DNA of 64,000 nucleotides from Mastigocoleus testarum BC008 (GCF_001456025.1 NZ_LMTZ01000151.1:127005-191004); one strand, 5' to 3'. Shown: positions 52,871-62,761, counted from the stretch's first letter. Notes: a model not told the origin generated them from the sequence alone. Numbers and translations are program-made.

Positions 52871-55519
52871 TTAAACTAATGGTTTAACTAATTTAATAAT
52901 GGCTGCATCGTCAAAACTCTCACTAAGTTCTAGCAATTTGTTCGCAAAGGGAATGTATTGGGAATCAATTTGTTTAAGGTGATTAGCTTCTTGTTGCACA
53001 TCGCCAATAAAACCATCCCTGGCTGCCTGATAAAGAACTATTAACAATTCTGGCGGTGGTGTGACAAATTTCGTTAGCTCAGTGACCTGTGGAGATGTTT
53101 CCTCCGTATCTAGCTCGCGATCCTTAATCCACTGGAGTTGTAAATGTTTTTGTAATATTTTTAATAATTCTGTAAATTCAAACGGTTTAGGTAGGAAATC
53201 CGTACAGCCAGCATTCAAAGTTTCTTGTGGCTCCACTCGTGACAAGTGGGCAGAAGAAGCAATTATTGGTGTTGTGGCAAAATTGGGAATTTGTCGTAAA
53301 TGACGAGTCATCTTTAAACCATCCATCACTGGCATAATTGCATCTGTAATTACTAAATCTGGTTGAATTTGGATGATTTTATCTAGCCCTTGTCGTCCAT
53401 TTTCTGCTGCAATTACTTGGAAACCTAAAGGTTCTAAAGTATCGATGACCACATCTCGGTTCGCCTGATTGTCATCCACTACCGCAATAGTTAGGCGTTC
53501 GCCTTGATAACCCACAACTTTACTATTGGAGAATTCAGTTTGAGCAGTCCATTCTGTCGTAGGAGATAACTCCACTTCAAACCAAAAAGTACTACCCTCA
53601 CCCAATACGCTTTCAACGTGAATTTCACTTCCCATCATTTGCACAATTTGCTGGCTAATTGCTAGTCCCAATCCCGTACCTTCCACATTACGTTGTTGTT
53701 TTTCTGTTTGTTCGAAGGGTAAAAATATTTTCGCCAGCTTATCAGGAGGAATACCGATACCAGTATCTTCCACTAGAAAACGAATATGATAACTTTGGCC
53801 AGGATTCGTCTTATTTCCCAATACTTTAACTTGGAAGGTTACACCTCCTTCATCAGTAAATTTAACAGCATTACTGAGTAAGTTAAGTAATACCTGGCGC
53901 AGGCGTTTATCATCAGCACGAACAGCTATGGGTAGTTGCTCATTGGTTTGATAGTCAAGGAAAATTCCTTTTTGTTCTGCTTTGATCCGACAAATATCAA
54001 CAGTAGCGGCTAAGAAATTACCTAAATGTAAATTTTGGGGATGGAGTTTCATTTTTTGCACTTCTAATTTAGAAAAGTCGAGAATATCGTTAATTAATGT
54101 CAGCAAATGAGAAGCACAGTTAAGAATAGTGGCTAACCCTTGTTGATGTTTATTTGCCGTTTCGGGGTCGCGCTGGAGGATTTGAGCATAACCCAATATG
54201 CCATTGAGGGGAGTTCTCAGTTCATGATTCATGTTGGCGAGAAATTCACTTTTGGAACGGTTAGCAACTTCTGCTAGTTCTTTTGCCTGTTCTAATTCAG
54301 TAGTGCGTTCTCTAACACGTTGCTCCAAATCAGTATTTACTTTCTCAATAGTTTCTAAAGAGGCTACTAAATCAGCTCCTGTTTGCCGCAATCGTACTTC
54401 AGATTTCTTCAGTTCTGTTACTGCTTGTTGGCGCTTGATCCACAAAGTTGTTAGGAACCACAAACCCAAGCCAAAAAACCCAGTCAGTCCAAGATAAATA
54501 ATCAATAAAATAGGCTGTGCAGCCCACACTTGCTTTTCCAATCTTGCCGTTGGGACAAAGGAAACCAACTTCCATTGGTAGGATTTTGCATCTACAGTTT
54601 CTTGATCAAAACCAGATAACTGGGAAATTTCAGTACCCAATTTTGAACTCCAGATATCTTTGAGGGGATAAATTGTTGTAAAGCTAAATAAGCCGTTTAC
54701 TGTCTGAAACTGACCTTTTTCCAAGGCTGATATCTGCTCCCATGCGTTAGGAAAGGCATTGGCAAAGGTACGATTTTTACCTTCTTCATACATGAACCCC
54801 CACTCATCTTCCGATTTTATACCCTTCAACCAATAACCCTGTGAATTAAGCAGGAAAATCTTGCTAGCAGTAGTGGCTTTTTCTTGTTTTAGTTGATTCA
54901 AAAGATCCTGAGCAAGATAGTTGAGTACAACCACACTTTCCATTTTTCCAAAATTAAAAATGGGAGTGGTAAAGCGAATCATTGGTTTAATTGGTTGTTC
55001 AATCTTGCCATTTTCTACATTTAAATCCATTGGTGAAATGAAAATTTCTCCTTTGCGTAAGTTAAGGCTATTGCGAAACCAGTAACGTTGTGATTGATTT
55101 TGTAAGTCACCATCTTGAACAATTTTAGGCTTTCCCTCATTGAAATTTACCCTTACCCTTTCTTGCCCAGCAGTATCAAGAAGGCGTATCTGGTCATATA
55201 TCTGTTTCTGCTCAGACATTACCAGAAATTTTTTGCTAAGTAACTTTTGAAACCTCTGTTTACTCTGGGGTGAAGTTTTATAACTTAGTAGGATATGCTC
55301 TTCATTCCACATGGTCATCATCATCAAATCAGCCCGAATGTCACTAAAACGATTTGCTAAATTTGCTGCTCTGATGCGAATGCTCTGATTTTCAATAATA
55401 GTAATTGCACGGCGTTCGCTGTTCTTCTTGTTTTCATAAAATCCTACAAATCCAATACCCAAGAACATAGCTACTGGCAAAAACATACTGAGAAACCGCT
55501 TGACGATCTTTGCGGACAT
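52871..55519 (-). CDS. Hybrid sensor histidine kinase with Cache-like sensor
   Basis: An 882-residue membrane kinase: TM1 (about 8-26), a large extracytoplasmic sensor of the double-Cache type (about 30-335), TM2 (about 338-360), coiled coil (about 365-425), HisKA with the His in NMNHELRTPLNGILGYA (about 430-446), HATPase (about 535-655; LLNLLSNAVKFTDEGG, DTGIGIPPDK, GTGLGLAIS), then a receiver (about 672-790) with Asp in LVITDAIMPVMDG and Lys in FLPKPFE, and a short helical tail. The signal is unknown. AAGGAG lies upstream of the start. The downstream receiver fragment suggests its output partner was lost. Confidence 0.92.
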   Translation of the reverse strand: MSAKIVKRFLSMFLPVAMFLGIGFVGFYENKKNSERRAITIIENQSIRIRAANLANRFSDIRADLMMMTMWNEEHILLSYKTSPQSKQRFQKLLSKKFLVMSEQKQIYDQIRLLDTAGQERVRVNFNEGKPKIVQDGDLQNQSQRYWFRNSLNLRKGEIFISPMDLNVENGKIEQPIKPMIRFTTPIFNFGKMESVVVLNYLAQDLLNQLKQEKATTASKIFLLNSQGYWLKGIKSEDEWGFMYEEGKNRTFANAFPNAWEQISALEKGQFQTVNGLFSFTTIYPLKDIWSSKLGTEISQLSGFDQETVDAKSYQWKLVSFVPTARLEKQVWAAQPILLIIYLGLTGFFGLGLWFLTTLWIKRQQAVTELKKSEVRLRQTGADLVASLETIEKVNTDLEQRVRERTTELEQAKELAEVANRSKSEFLANMNHELRTPLNGILGYAQILQRDPETANKHQQGLATILNCASHLLTLINDILDFSKLEVQKMKLHPQNLHLGNFLAATVDICRIKAEQKGIFLDYQTNEQLPIAVRADDKRLRQVLLNLLSNAVKFTDEGGVTFQVKVLGNKTNPGQSYHIRFLVEDTGIGIPPDKLAKIFLPFEQTEKQQRNVEGTGLGLAISQQIVQMMGSEIHVESVLGEGSTFWFEVELSPTTEWTAQTEFSNSKVVGYQGERLTIAVVDDNQANRDVVIDTLEPLGFQVIAAENGRQGLDKIIQIQPDLVITDAIMPVMDGLKMTRHLRQIPNFATTPIIASSAHLSRVEPQETLNAGCTDFLPKPFEFTELLKILQKHLQLQWIKDRELDTEETSPQVTELTKFVTPPPELLIVLYQAARDGFIGDVQQEANHLKQIDSQYIPFANKLLELSESFDDAAIIKLVKPLV

Positions 55520-55888
55520 TGAGAAACTCCTTTTAAATCTGCAGTTAGTTCAGATCCAAACCTTATAACTACATAAATAATTCCCAATAGTAAACAACAG
55601 CAAACATCCCATCGCGAATGATCACATAACTAATTCATTTATAAATCAGTATAATTTCTGTTTACTATGTCTTATCGATCATAAATCGAAGCAATTCCCA
55701 ACAATTAAAAAAATTATAAAAATAAAATACTGATATTTATTTGAGGTGATTGAATTTTATATCAAAGTCGATTATTGAAAGTTTAGTTTTTTAAAATCTT
55801 GTGCGCACTCTGTTCTATTTGAACAGAGAGGTTTAAATTACGAGTCTAAAGCCAAAAAAAAATCTCAGACTTTCTAATCCTAACGATA

Positions 55889-55948
55889 CACAAGGCTAAA
55901 GCCTTGTGAGTCGTATTTCATCCCCTCGCTAAAACGGAGGGGTTCTCA
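55889..55948. repeat. Two-hairpin element, possible IS200/IS605-type end
   Basis: A perfect hairpin CACAAGGC TAAA GCCTTGTG (55889-55908) is followed by CCCCTC (55922-55927) pairing with GAGGGG (55937-55942) and then TTCTCATGCTCCCACG. Subterminal hairpins of this sort mark the ends of IS200/IS605 elements and of the short palindromic elements derived from them in cyanobacteria. It lies right where the DUF11 gene loses its 5' end. Confidence 0.45.
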
Positions 55949-55966
55949 TGCTCCCACGTTATTTAC

Positions 55967-56902
55967 GATAGGGGTAGTATTCTTTGGACAAGAAATACTT
56001 GGGGTACTGGTTTTTATCGGCGAACTTTACTCAGGGTATTTGCCAAAAAAGATGAATATATTCTCATGGGTTCTAGCACCGTTGGGGTAGGAAACGGAGA
56101 TATCTTACTTTATAAACCTGCAACAGTAACTGGGGATGTAGCAAAGGAATTTATTCCTAATACTGCTGATTTTAGTTGTAATACAGATCAATTAGGAAGA
56201 GGAAAAATCCAAAACCGTACTGAGGAATTAGCTGGTCCCAAACCAGTATCCGGTGGTGATAATCCTAATGTGTTGTTAGTAAAACGAATCACATCTATTA
56301 ATAGTAATATTACTAGTAATGGCGGAGATAATTTAAGTATTTATAACCAAGATGATAGTGATCACTACGATGACAACGTAATAGAAGGTGCAAATCCTCC
56401 CACTCAACCACACAAAGATACGGATAAATGGCCAAATACTAGCGGTAAAGACAGTAGCAGCTTCCTTATTGGTGGCATCAATGGTGGGAAAGTCAAACCA
56501 GGAGATGATATTGAATATACCATCTACTTTCTCTCCACTGGCAAGAATGAAGCCAAAAAAGTATTATTTTGCGATCGCGTTCCCGAACATACTACCTTTA
56601 TTCCCGCAGCCTTCAATAGTTTTTCAACCCAAGCTCCCAACGGTTCGCCCGGTGTCCCAAGAGGAATACTCTGGCAATATAATGATGTTATCGAATCTCT
56701 AACTAATACCCAAGATGGTGATGCAGGTCAGTATTTTCCTCCAGGAGTAGAGCCCACAACTGTTTACCCTGATATTGATTGTGGAGGTAATAATAGTAAT
56801 GGTGCAGTAGTCGTAGATTTGGGCGACCTCCCTAATGCGATCGCACCCGGTACACCAACAGGTTCTTATGGTTTTGTTCGCTTCGGGGGAAAGGTGAAGT
56901 AG
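55967..56902 (+). pseudogene. 5'-truncated DUF11-type surface protein gene
   Basis: Homology to large cyanobacterial DUF11 surface proteins can be read from about 55967 (DRGSILWTRNTWGTGFYRRT, then LLRVFAKKDEYILMGSSTVG), but the first ATG in that frame is only at 56066, inside the conserved region, and no signal peptide is present. From 56066 the frame encodes 278 residues, with KPGDDIEYTIYFLSTGKNEA and VLFCDRVPEHTTFIPAAFNS as the DUF11 repeat and a normal C-terminus (GSYGFVRFGGKVK). The missing N-terminus (signal peptide and first segment) was probably removed by insertion of the element at 55889. It is unlikely to be exported in this form. Confidence 0.7.
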
Positions 56903-56934
56903 GTGGATAATCGGCGTTGGTGCGTAATATAGGA

Positions 56935-57522
56935 CTAGTATTTGATTTTTGAAAAAACTCCGTACATCTGGAGCGACATAAAATCAAATGTAGTGTTTCG
57001 GATAAACCACTCAAACATCCACTTTAAATGAGAGAAGGAGGGGATTAAAGCACAAAAGCGCCGAACCCATGTTTTTGCTTGTAACCAGATATCTTCTATT
57101 GGATTTTGTTCCGGGCAGTTAGGAGCAAAACGAATACAATGAATCTTCCATTGTTCTTCAGGTAAGCCCTGGTTTATCTCGCCTAAAAATTCTTGGATAA
57201 GATGGGAGCGATGATAAGAAGCGCCATCCCAAATTAGGAGTAATCTTTGGTTGGGTGACTGTGATAACAAGTAACGTAAATAATCAATTGTATTGTCTGA
57301 GTTACCAGCATCATATGCTTTAAGGAGTAATGTACCGTCGAGATAGTCAAGAGCGCCATAGTATGTTTGTTTCTCCCGTTCATTAACTACTGGAACTGCT
57401 ATTTCTTGGTCAGTCCTTGCCCAAACATAGCCGATGGCATCTCCCCATAAAAGATGACACTCGTCTATCAGCAATACCCTCAAAAGCCCTGATTCTATTT
57501 CCTGTCTGCAGCTTGCCAGCAA
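56935..57522 (-). CDS. IS630 transposase, catalytic part
   Basis: The DDE part of the transposase, 195 residues, with the catalytic Asp in LLIDECHLLWG, the second Asp in LLIWDGASYHRS and the Glu in NPIEDIWLQAK, all present. It is reached from the upstream frame by a -1 shift on a run of nine A (57535-57543 as T on the plus strand): read in the shifted frame the junction gives KQIEALLASCRQEIES without interruption. The isolated ATG at 57522 is therefore not the true start. The stop codon (56935-56937) lies outside the element, in host DNA. Confidence 0.85.
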   Translation of the reverse strand: MLASCRQEIESGLLRVLLIDECHLLWGDAIGYVWARTDQEIAVPVVNEREKQTYYGALDYLDGTLLLKAYDAGNSDNTIDYLRYLLSQSPNQRLLLIWDGASYHRSHLIQEFLGEINQGLPEEQWKIHCIRFAPNCPEQNPIEDIWLQAKTWVRRFCALIPSFSHLKWMFEWFIRNTTFDFMSLQMYGVFSKIKY

Positions 57523-58080
57523 TGCTTCAATCTGTTTTTTTTTACTGCAACAGCCTCTGGGTCAGATTTTGGATTATGCTTTGTGGTTTTTTTCCAACTA
57601 ATTCCTGCTGCATCAAACAAATTGTAATAGCTTCGTTTAGATTCATAAATTACGTCGTATTCAAAAGCCAATTTATACTCCAGTTCTCCAAGCTCCCAGC
57701 ATGTCTTTGTTTGTAACCAACTTAATACCTCTTCTCTTTGTTCGCTGCTCAAATAGCTTTTCCTTCCTTTATGATTTAGCCGTAGTCCATCAATCCCACG
57801 TTCCTCGTAGGCTTGCTTCCAACCTGTTATTGAACCAACAGATACATCTAAAATGGTTTGAATTTCCTCATACAAATAACCTTGATAAACCAGCTTTACT
57901 GCTAATGCCTTCCTTACCTCACGCGCATCTGGACGAAGAGCTATAAATTTTTGTAAATCCTCGATGCCGGAGGCTATGCCCTGCGGGCTTATCGCAGATT
58001 GTAGATACTGACTTATCATTGTTATATCTTAGACATATTTATCTATAAGTATTATTTCGTAGTTTTTTTCAAAAATCAAA
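56941..58080. mobile_element. IS630-type insertion sequence, apparently complete
   Basis: Terminal inverted repeats read TTTGATTTTTGAAAAAACTCCG on the left, and on the right the inverse of CGTAGTTTTTTTCAAAAATC AAA, with about 20 of 22 pairs. TA flanks both ends (56939-56940 and 58081-58082), the target duplication of the IS630 family. The element is 1140 bp and contains one transposase split into two overlapping frames. Because the repeats and the flanks are well preserved, the insertion looks recent. Confidence 0.88.
57495..58019 (-). CDS. IS630 transposase, DNA-binding part
   Basis: The 174-residue first frame of the transposase, with a helix-turn-helix region (about 30-80: REVRKALAVKLVYQGYLYEE, SVGSITGWKQAYEERGIDGL) and a linker that ends KKTTKHNPKSDPEAVAVKKN. 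It runs off its frame soon after the nine-A tract, ending CWQAADRK. A -1 slip at that tract joins it to the catalytic frame, as in many IS630 elements. Whether the slip is programmed or the copy is broken cannot be told from one copy. Confidence 0.85.
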   Translation of the reverse strand: MISQYLQSAISPQGIASGIEDLQKFIALRPDAREVRKALAVKLVYQGYLYEEIQTILDVSVGSITGWKQAYEERGIDGLRLNHKGRKSYLSSEQREEVLSWLQTKTCWELGELEYKLAFEYDVIYESKRSYYNLFDAAGISWKKTTKHNPKSDPEAVAVKKNRLKHCWQAADRK

Positions 58081-58175
58081 TATTATTCCTATAAATAACC
58101 TATCACCAGTTACCCATTACCCATTACCCATTAATATAAGGTCGTGGATATAGATATAGGTAAATATTTGTTGAT

Positions 58176-60815
58176 ATGCCAAGCCACCGCAAACTTTACC
58201 GGCGACCTAGACCGCTATTAATAAAGTTTATTCTGTTGCTAATTGCAACTGTATATTTTACATTTAATACTTCACAAATACTTTTAGCACAACAAGTTAG
58301 CAATTATTCCATTCATTTCCAACAAGTTTTTAATCAACCCCAGTTCTATCCTATTAATCAAAACCAGACTCAAAATATATCATTTGACCTTTATCAACCT
58401 ATAGATAATTGGGTAGGAAGATTAATTCTACCCCAAAAACAAGAAATTAAACCCGGTGAAGATTGGGTGTGGATGGAAATACAACAGGTACCGCCACAAA
58501 TAAAAAATGACAACTTACTAGGAAAAGTAGTCCGCTTGGAATGGAAAAATACTCCCGAACTTAGGTCTTATATCAAAACTGTCAAGCGAGATGTTAAATT
58601 CACTGCAAATACTGAAGCAAGCCAAAAAGAAGGAATAGTCCATCCTTCTCGTCTAAACAATCGCTCCCAAGTTGGACCGTTACAATCCCTTGCAGGTTTT
58701 AGACCCAATGATGATGTTATCGTTAGTTTTCATAATTCTGAACTAATAACGTCTGTAGATAGTTTTAATCAAGAAAAATTAAATCAAGAAAAATTAAATC
58801 AGAAAAACTCAAAGGAGGATAATACAAGTTTTATCCTAAAAATTGATCGCGAACCTGTTTTAGCAACGGGACGTTTTTACGGTTTGGTAAAAATTCTCAG
58901 TTCCCAAGTAACTTCTCAACCTGCAAATAAACTTGATTCTGTAGCTAGGAACGAAACACTTCAAGAAATAAATACAACCTGTACTCAAACTCATCTTTGT
59001 GCAAACGAATATTTTACAGTAGTTCATTACAATCGAATATCAGGAAAATTTGATGGTCAAAAAGAAACTATTCGTATTCCTCAACAAGTTATCGATACGC
59101 GAGATATTCCCCCTTCGACTGCTTACCAAATAGAAGCTTCAACTGCAGGTGCAAATGGTTGGTATATTTATGGAGCCAGAGATAAAAACGGGATATTTAC
59201 CGTCCAAGCTTTAGCACCGCGTTCTTTATTTCAATTACAACCAAAACGCGTAATTTTAGGCGAACAAGCTGGATTAACCTACATTAAAGAAAAAAACTGG
59301 CAGATAGATCGAACTGATAAAGGTAAAGTCAATACTGTTTTGATCGATCCAAATATTAAGGAAAGCAAACAAGCTATATCTCAATGGCAAGTAGGAGATA
59401 AAGCAATTGTTTTAAACTTGTTTGGTGGAATTGGCGGAAAAAAAGCAGAAGAGTTAGGCGTACCCAAAACTATCACTGGACATTTTGCCTTTGGTGTAGC
59501 TCAAGTAGTCCGCGAACCCATTACCCAAGAATTACAATTTGACGTAACATACGGGCAAGTTTATGCTCATAATCCTGATGGAATTATTTCTGCAAAACAT
59601 TCTTGGGTAAATTATATGGGCAATCTGACAAGAGGGTGGATGGCAACCCGCCCAGTTGTCGATATTCTCATTAAATTCGATCCAGTGACCCAAAATTATA
59701 ATTTTGATGGCGTTAAACTTTCACCATTACAAGAATTTTCGCAGCAATTGCAAATAATGATGGCACGATATCGAGTCGGTGACGGAACTGGAAGTGCAAC
59801 CGTTACTCCCGCAACTTCTTGCGTTCAAGATTCAGCCCAAGCTTTATATGCAGCGATCCAAGTTATTAAACAAAAAGTTAGTTCCAGCCCAGATATTCAA
59901 AATTGGTTAGCAAATCATCTTGACGATCCCCAAACCGAACGCTTCAATAAACTAATTACTTTGGGACAAAGCCTAGAAAAAGACCTATTTCCCTTGGGAA
60001 TAATTCGGGCTGACTGGGAAAGCAGCATCGGAAATTTAGCCGGAATTGATAACGGTAAAAATCAACTGAAAAAACCATTTCGAGATCCCAGTATTTGGGC
60101 TGCATTAACAACTTGGAGAACCATGATGCCCCGACAAGCACAAGATGAACTTGCTACGATGTTTTTACAGCAAGGTGGTAAACTGTGGTTCCTGGAAACA
60201 AATCAGGTCGGAGGAGTAAACTCAGATATTCAACCCTTAGCAGCCACACCTTTGTTGGGAACGATCAAGATTCCTTTTACTAATATTTCTCCGATCCCCG
60301 TAATTCTTCATCGTATTTTAGCTGCAATTGCTATCCCCTCAATTCAAGATTGGTTAATAGCCGGATTAATGCTAATTATTTATGGCGCGATCGCCCTACC
60401 TTTGGGTTTCTCTTCCGGCTTTTTACAAGGAGAAATATGGTCTGCACCTTTGTCTCAACACTGCTTAGCTACATTACAAATTCTGTTTGCCCCAGCTTTT
60501 GTAGAAGAATTAATCTTTCGAGTTTTACCCCTTCCCCACCCCACAGAAATCATCAATTGGAGTCAATGGGTGTTTTTAGCAGCATTGCTACTTCTATTGT
60601 TTATCTTTTATCATCCTCTAAATGCTAAAACCTTTTATAAAGTTGGAAATCCAACATTTTTTCAGCCAATTTTCCTCATTTTGGCTGGTTTGTTAGGGTT
60701 GACTTTAACCATTGCATATGGGATAACAGGTTCTTTGTGGATAATTGTTTTTATTCACTGGATCGTTGTTCTTGTTTGGTTACAGTTATTTGGTGGAATG
60801 AAAAAATTAATTTGA
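58176..60815 (+). CDS. Large exported protein with CPBP-type membrane protease domain
   Basis: The 879 residues begin with a signal anchor (LLIKFILLLIATVYFTFNTS). A large extracytoplasmic part (about 45-700) has no known fold to my reading; it includes a KLNQEKLNQKNSKED repeat segment. The last about 150 residues are helical: DWLIAGLMLIIYGAIALPLG, LQILFAPAFVEELIFRVLPL, VFLAALLLLLFIFYHPLNAK and WIIVFIHWIVVLVWLQLF. EELIFR is motif 1 of CPBP/CAAX-type intramembrane glutamic proteases, with FxxxH (FIFYH) and a later IHW as motifs 2 and 3. Such proteases process membrane proteins or prenylated peptides. The activity is inferred. It starts 95 bp after the IS element. Confidence 0.75.
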   Translation: MPSHRKLYRRPRPLLIKFILLLIATVYFTFNTSQILLAQQVSNYSIHFQQVFNQPQFYPINQNQTQNISFDLYQPIDNWVGRLILPQKQEIKPGEDWVWMEIQQVPPQIKNDNLLGKVVRLEWKNTPELRSYIKTVKRDVKFTANTEASQKEGIVHPSRLNNRSQVGPLQSLAGFRPNDDVIVSFHNSELITSVDSFNQEKLNQEKLNQKNSKEDNTSFILKIDREPVLATGRFYGLVKILSSQVTSQPANKLDSVARNETLQEINTTCTQTHLCANEYFTVVHYNRISGKFDGQKETIRIPQQVIDTRDIPPSTAYQIEASTAGANGWYIYGARDKNGIFTVQALAPRSLFQLQPKRVILGEQAGLTYIKEKNWQIDRTDKGKVNTVLIDPNIKESKQAISQWQVGDKAIVLNLFGGIGGKKAEELGVPKTITGHFAFGVAQVVREPITQELQFDVTYGQVYAHNPDGIISAKHSWVNYMGNLTRGWMATRPVVDILIKFDPVTQNYNFDGVKLSPLQEFSQQLQIMMARYRVGDGTGSATVTPATSCVQDSAQALYAAIQVIKQKVSSSPDIQNWLANHLDDPQTERFNKLITLGQSLEKDLFPLGIIRADWESSIGNLAGIDNGKNQLKKPFRDPSIWAALTTWRTMMPRQAQDELATMFLQQGGKLWFLETNQVGGVNSDIQPLAATPLLGTIKIPFTNISPIPVILHRILAAIAIPSIQDWLIAGLMLIIYGAIALPLGFSSGFLQGEIWSAPLSQHCLATLQILFAPAFVEELIFRVLPLPHPTEIINWSQWVFLAALLLLLFIFYHPLNAKTFYKVGNPTFFQPIFLILAGLLGLTLTIAYGITGSLWIIVFIHWIVVLVWLQLFGGMKKLI

Positions 60816-61856
60816 AAGTCATTTGCTCAAGGCATTTTTAAGGTTCGAATTTTTAAGGTTTGAAGTTATCGGGTTAAAAGCTCTCTTAAGCCTTAACTAT
60901 AAATTTTCTCTATGAATTTATGAAGTTAGATAATTTTTTCATTACAAATGCTTGCAACTTAATATTCCCTAATATTTATGACGAGATATATGAGAAATAT
61001 ATAACGGATTGTAAGTAAGATACAGATCAAAAGTTAAAACTCCACTTAAGGTGTAAGGTGCACATCTTTCCTGTAAAATCTTAATATATATTCTGTAGGA
61101 CATATTTTCCTATTTTTAGTGAGGCTAATCCTTGCTGTAGACGGAACTTAGGATACTCATAATAGCTCCCAGGATTTGACAATTCTGTTACAAACACAAA
61201 CACAAATTAGTTTATGAGAAAATTTTATCAATTATAGATATTTTTTAATAAAATTTGTACTTATGATTAATTGATATTTACCTATTTTATGATTTTTTGC
61301 TTTGAGATAAAAATATTAGATTTATGCCATAACTTAATCTATTAAGTAATCGTAATTTACGACTTTAATATAAACAATTCATATAAGTTATTTAGCAACT
61401 AATCAAAAAATTAAGTTTTGTAAAATTGCTTACAATTTGAAAGAATTATATAAAAGTAGTTGACCTTTCAAAGATATAAGGGTAAAACCTATATAGCATG
61501 TGTAAATAAGCATTATTTGCAATAAAGTTGGGGGATTATAGGCTTTAACTGCATTAAAAACAAGTTATTAGCATAGGAAAGAGAGAAACAGTGGGTATTG
61601 CAAGTAGTAAATCAAAGAAAGAAAAGTATCATTGATTTTTGATTGTTTTGTAGTCAACAGGACAGTTATAAGATTGGTACTAGGCTTAAATATTAATTAG
61701 GTCAATGATTTTAGAATCGCACATGAAGTAACTAATTTTATATGCGGGTTTTTTAGTTTCAGTCTTGTAGTGAATTTGGATTATTTGAGAACTACAAATA
61801 AAGCAATCATCTTCAGACAACTTGATTTTTTATTTTGATAAAAGAGGCTTAGGACT
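60816..61856. other. Long AT-rich intergenic region
   Basis: About 1040 bp with many short A/T runs and no coding frame. It starts with AAGGTTCGAATTTTTAAGGTTTGAAG direct repeats (about 60840-60870). Nothing in it resembles a tRNA, rRNA or CRISPR array. It should contain the promoter of the gene at 61857, but I cannot place one. Confidence 0.4.
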
Positions 61857-62222
61857 ATGGTGAATACAAACAGTCGATCAATTAATTTTTCTGCTTACGT
61901 TCAACCTGTCGCATCTAACGATATCAAACCAGCAAAAAAAGTATCAAAATTAAAATCTTTCCGATTTAATCTTTTGCAACCATTACGTCAATCCTTGGAT
62001 AGCCTAAATATCAAAAATCGTAAGTTTGCAAAGTTCATAGCAAAGTCGATCCCAGCCCAATGTCCCTTTGAACGCGATATTGTAATTTTTAGTCGCAAAA
62101 TAGGTCATATTCCTCCCTTATGCAAGTTAAACCCTTTGTACGAAGAACTAGTGTGCTTGCGTTTTCGTGCATTATGTTATTTGGTAGATGAATGTGGTGA
62201 AGATATAGAATCTTACTGCTAA
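61857..62222 (+). CDS. Mo-dependent nitrogenase C-terminal domain protein
   Basis: A 121-residue soluble protein. The first 45 residues are Ser/Lys-rich; the rest matches the Mo-nitrogenase C-terminal domain (PF06967): FAKFIAKSIPAQCPFERDIV, IFSRKIGHIPPLCKLNPLYE and LVCLRFRALCYLVDECGEDI. The family is restricted largely to cyanobacteria and owes its name to linked nif genes; it is not a nitrogenase subunit. Conserved Cys residues (CPFE, PPLCKLNP, LVCLRF, DECGED) may bind a metal. GAGGCTTAGG precedes the start. No nif gene is near, so its link to nitrogen fixation here is by family name only. Confidence 0.82.
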   Translation: MVNTNSRSINFSAYVQPVASNDIKPAKKVSKLKSFRFNLLQPLRQSLDSLNIKNRKFAKFIAKSIPAQCPFERDIVIFSRKIGHIPPLCKLNPLYEELVCLRFRALCYLVDECGEDIESYC

Positions 62223-62255
62223 TATTGGATTCAGATTGATTTGCGACTATACGCG

Positions 62256-62543
62256 ATGGAAACTAAAAGCTCAGAAATTACAATTGAACATCAACCAACC
62301 CCAGAACAGCTTCAGAAATTAGGTGTATATAGTTGGGATATTTGGACAAAAGAGGCTTCAAAGTTTCCTTGGAAATATGATTCTCAAGAGATCTGTTATT
62401 TTTTAGATGGTGACGTCATCGTAACTCCCGACAATGGACAACCATTGCAGATGGGAAAAGGTGATTTGGTTACATTTCCTGCTGGGATGTCTTGTACCTG
62501 GGAAATCAAAAGCGATGTAAAAAAGCATTATAGTTTTGATTAG
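62256..62543 (+). CDS. Small cupin protein (DUF861-like)
   Basis: A 95-residue single cupin domain: WDIWTKEASKFPWKYDSQEI, CYFLDGDVIVTPDNGQPLQM and GKGDLVTFPAGMSCTWEIKS follow the cupin_3 (DUF861) pattern. Residues usually used for metal binding (His-x-His) are not seen; Glu and Tyr take their place, so it may bind a small molecule instead. The ATG at 62256 gives METKSSEITIEHQP; a TTG at 62241 would add five residues. It lies 33 bp after the nitrogenase-domain gene on the same strand and may share its transcript. Confidence 0.82.
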   Translation: METKSSEITIEHQPTPEQLQKLGVYSWDIWTKEASKFPWKYDSQEICYFLDGDVIVTPDNGQPLQMGKGDLVTFPAGMSCTWEIKSDVKKHYSFD

Positions 62544-62761
62544 TTTTTAGGGAATTCTCAAAAATAACTCCAATAAATACTTCCCAAAAAATAATTAATA
62601 CCACCATTTATTACCTGTAGGATGTACAAATGCCTACATATTGCTTGGTGTTGGTTTGTTTTAAAAGATATTTCTATCGAAGATATTTCTGGAAGTCAAA
62701 CTCTTCTAGTGAAAACTAGGGTAGGGTTAAAAAAGTTTTACGAAAATATCGGATAGTATCA

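Noticed and set aside
61857..62222. Nitrogenase subunit
   Set aside because: Only the small family named after nitrogenase linkage is present; no cluster-ligand motifs of NifD or NifK.
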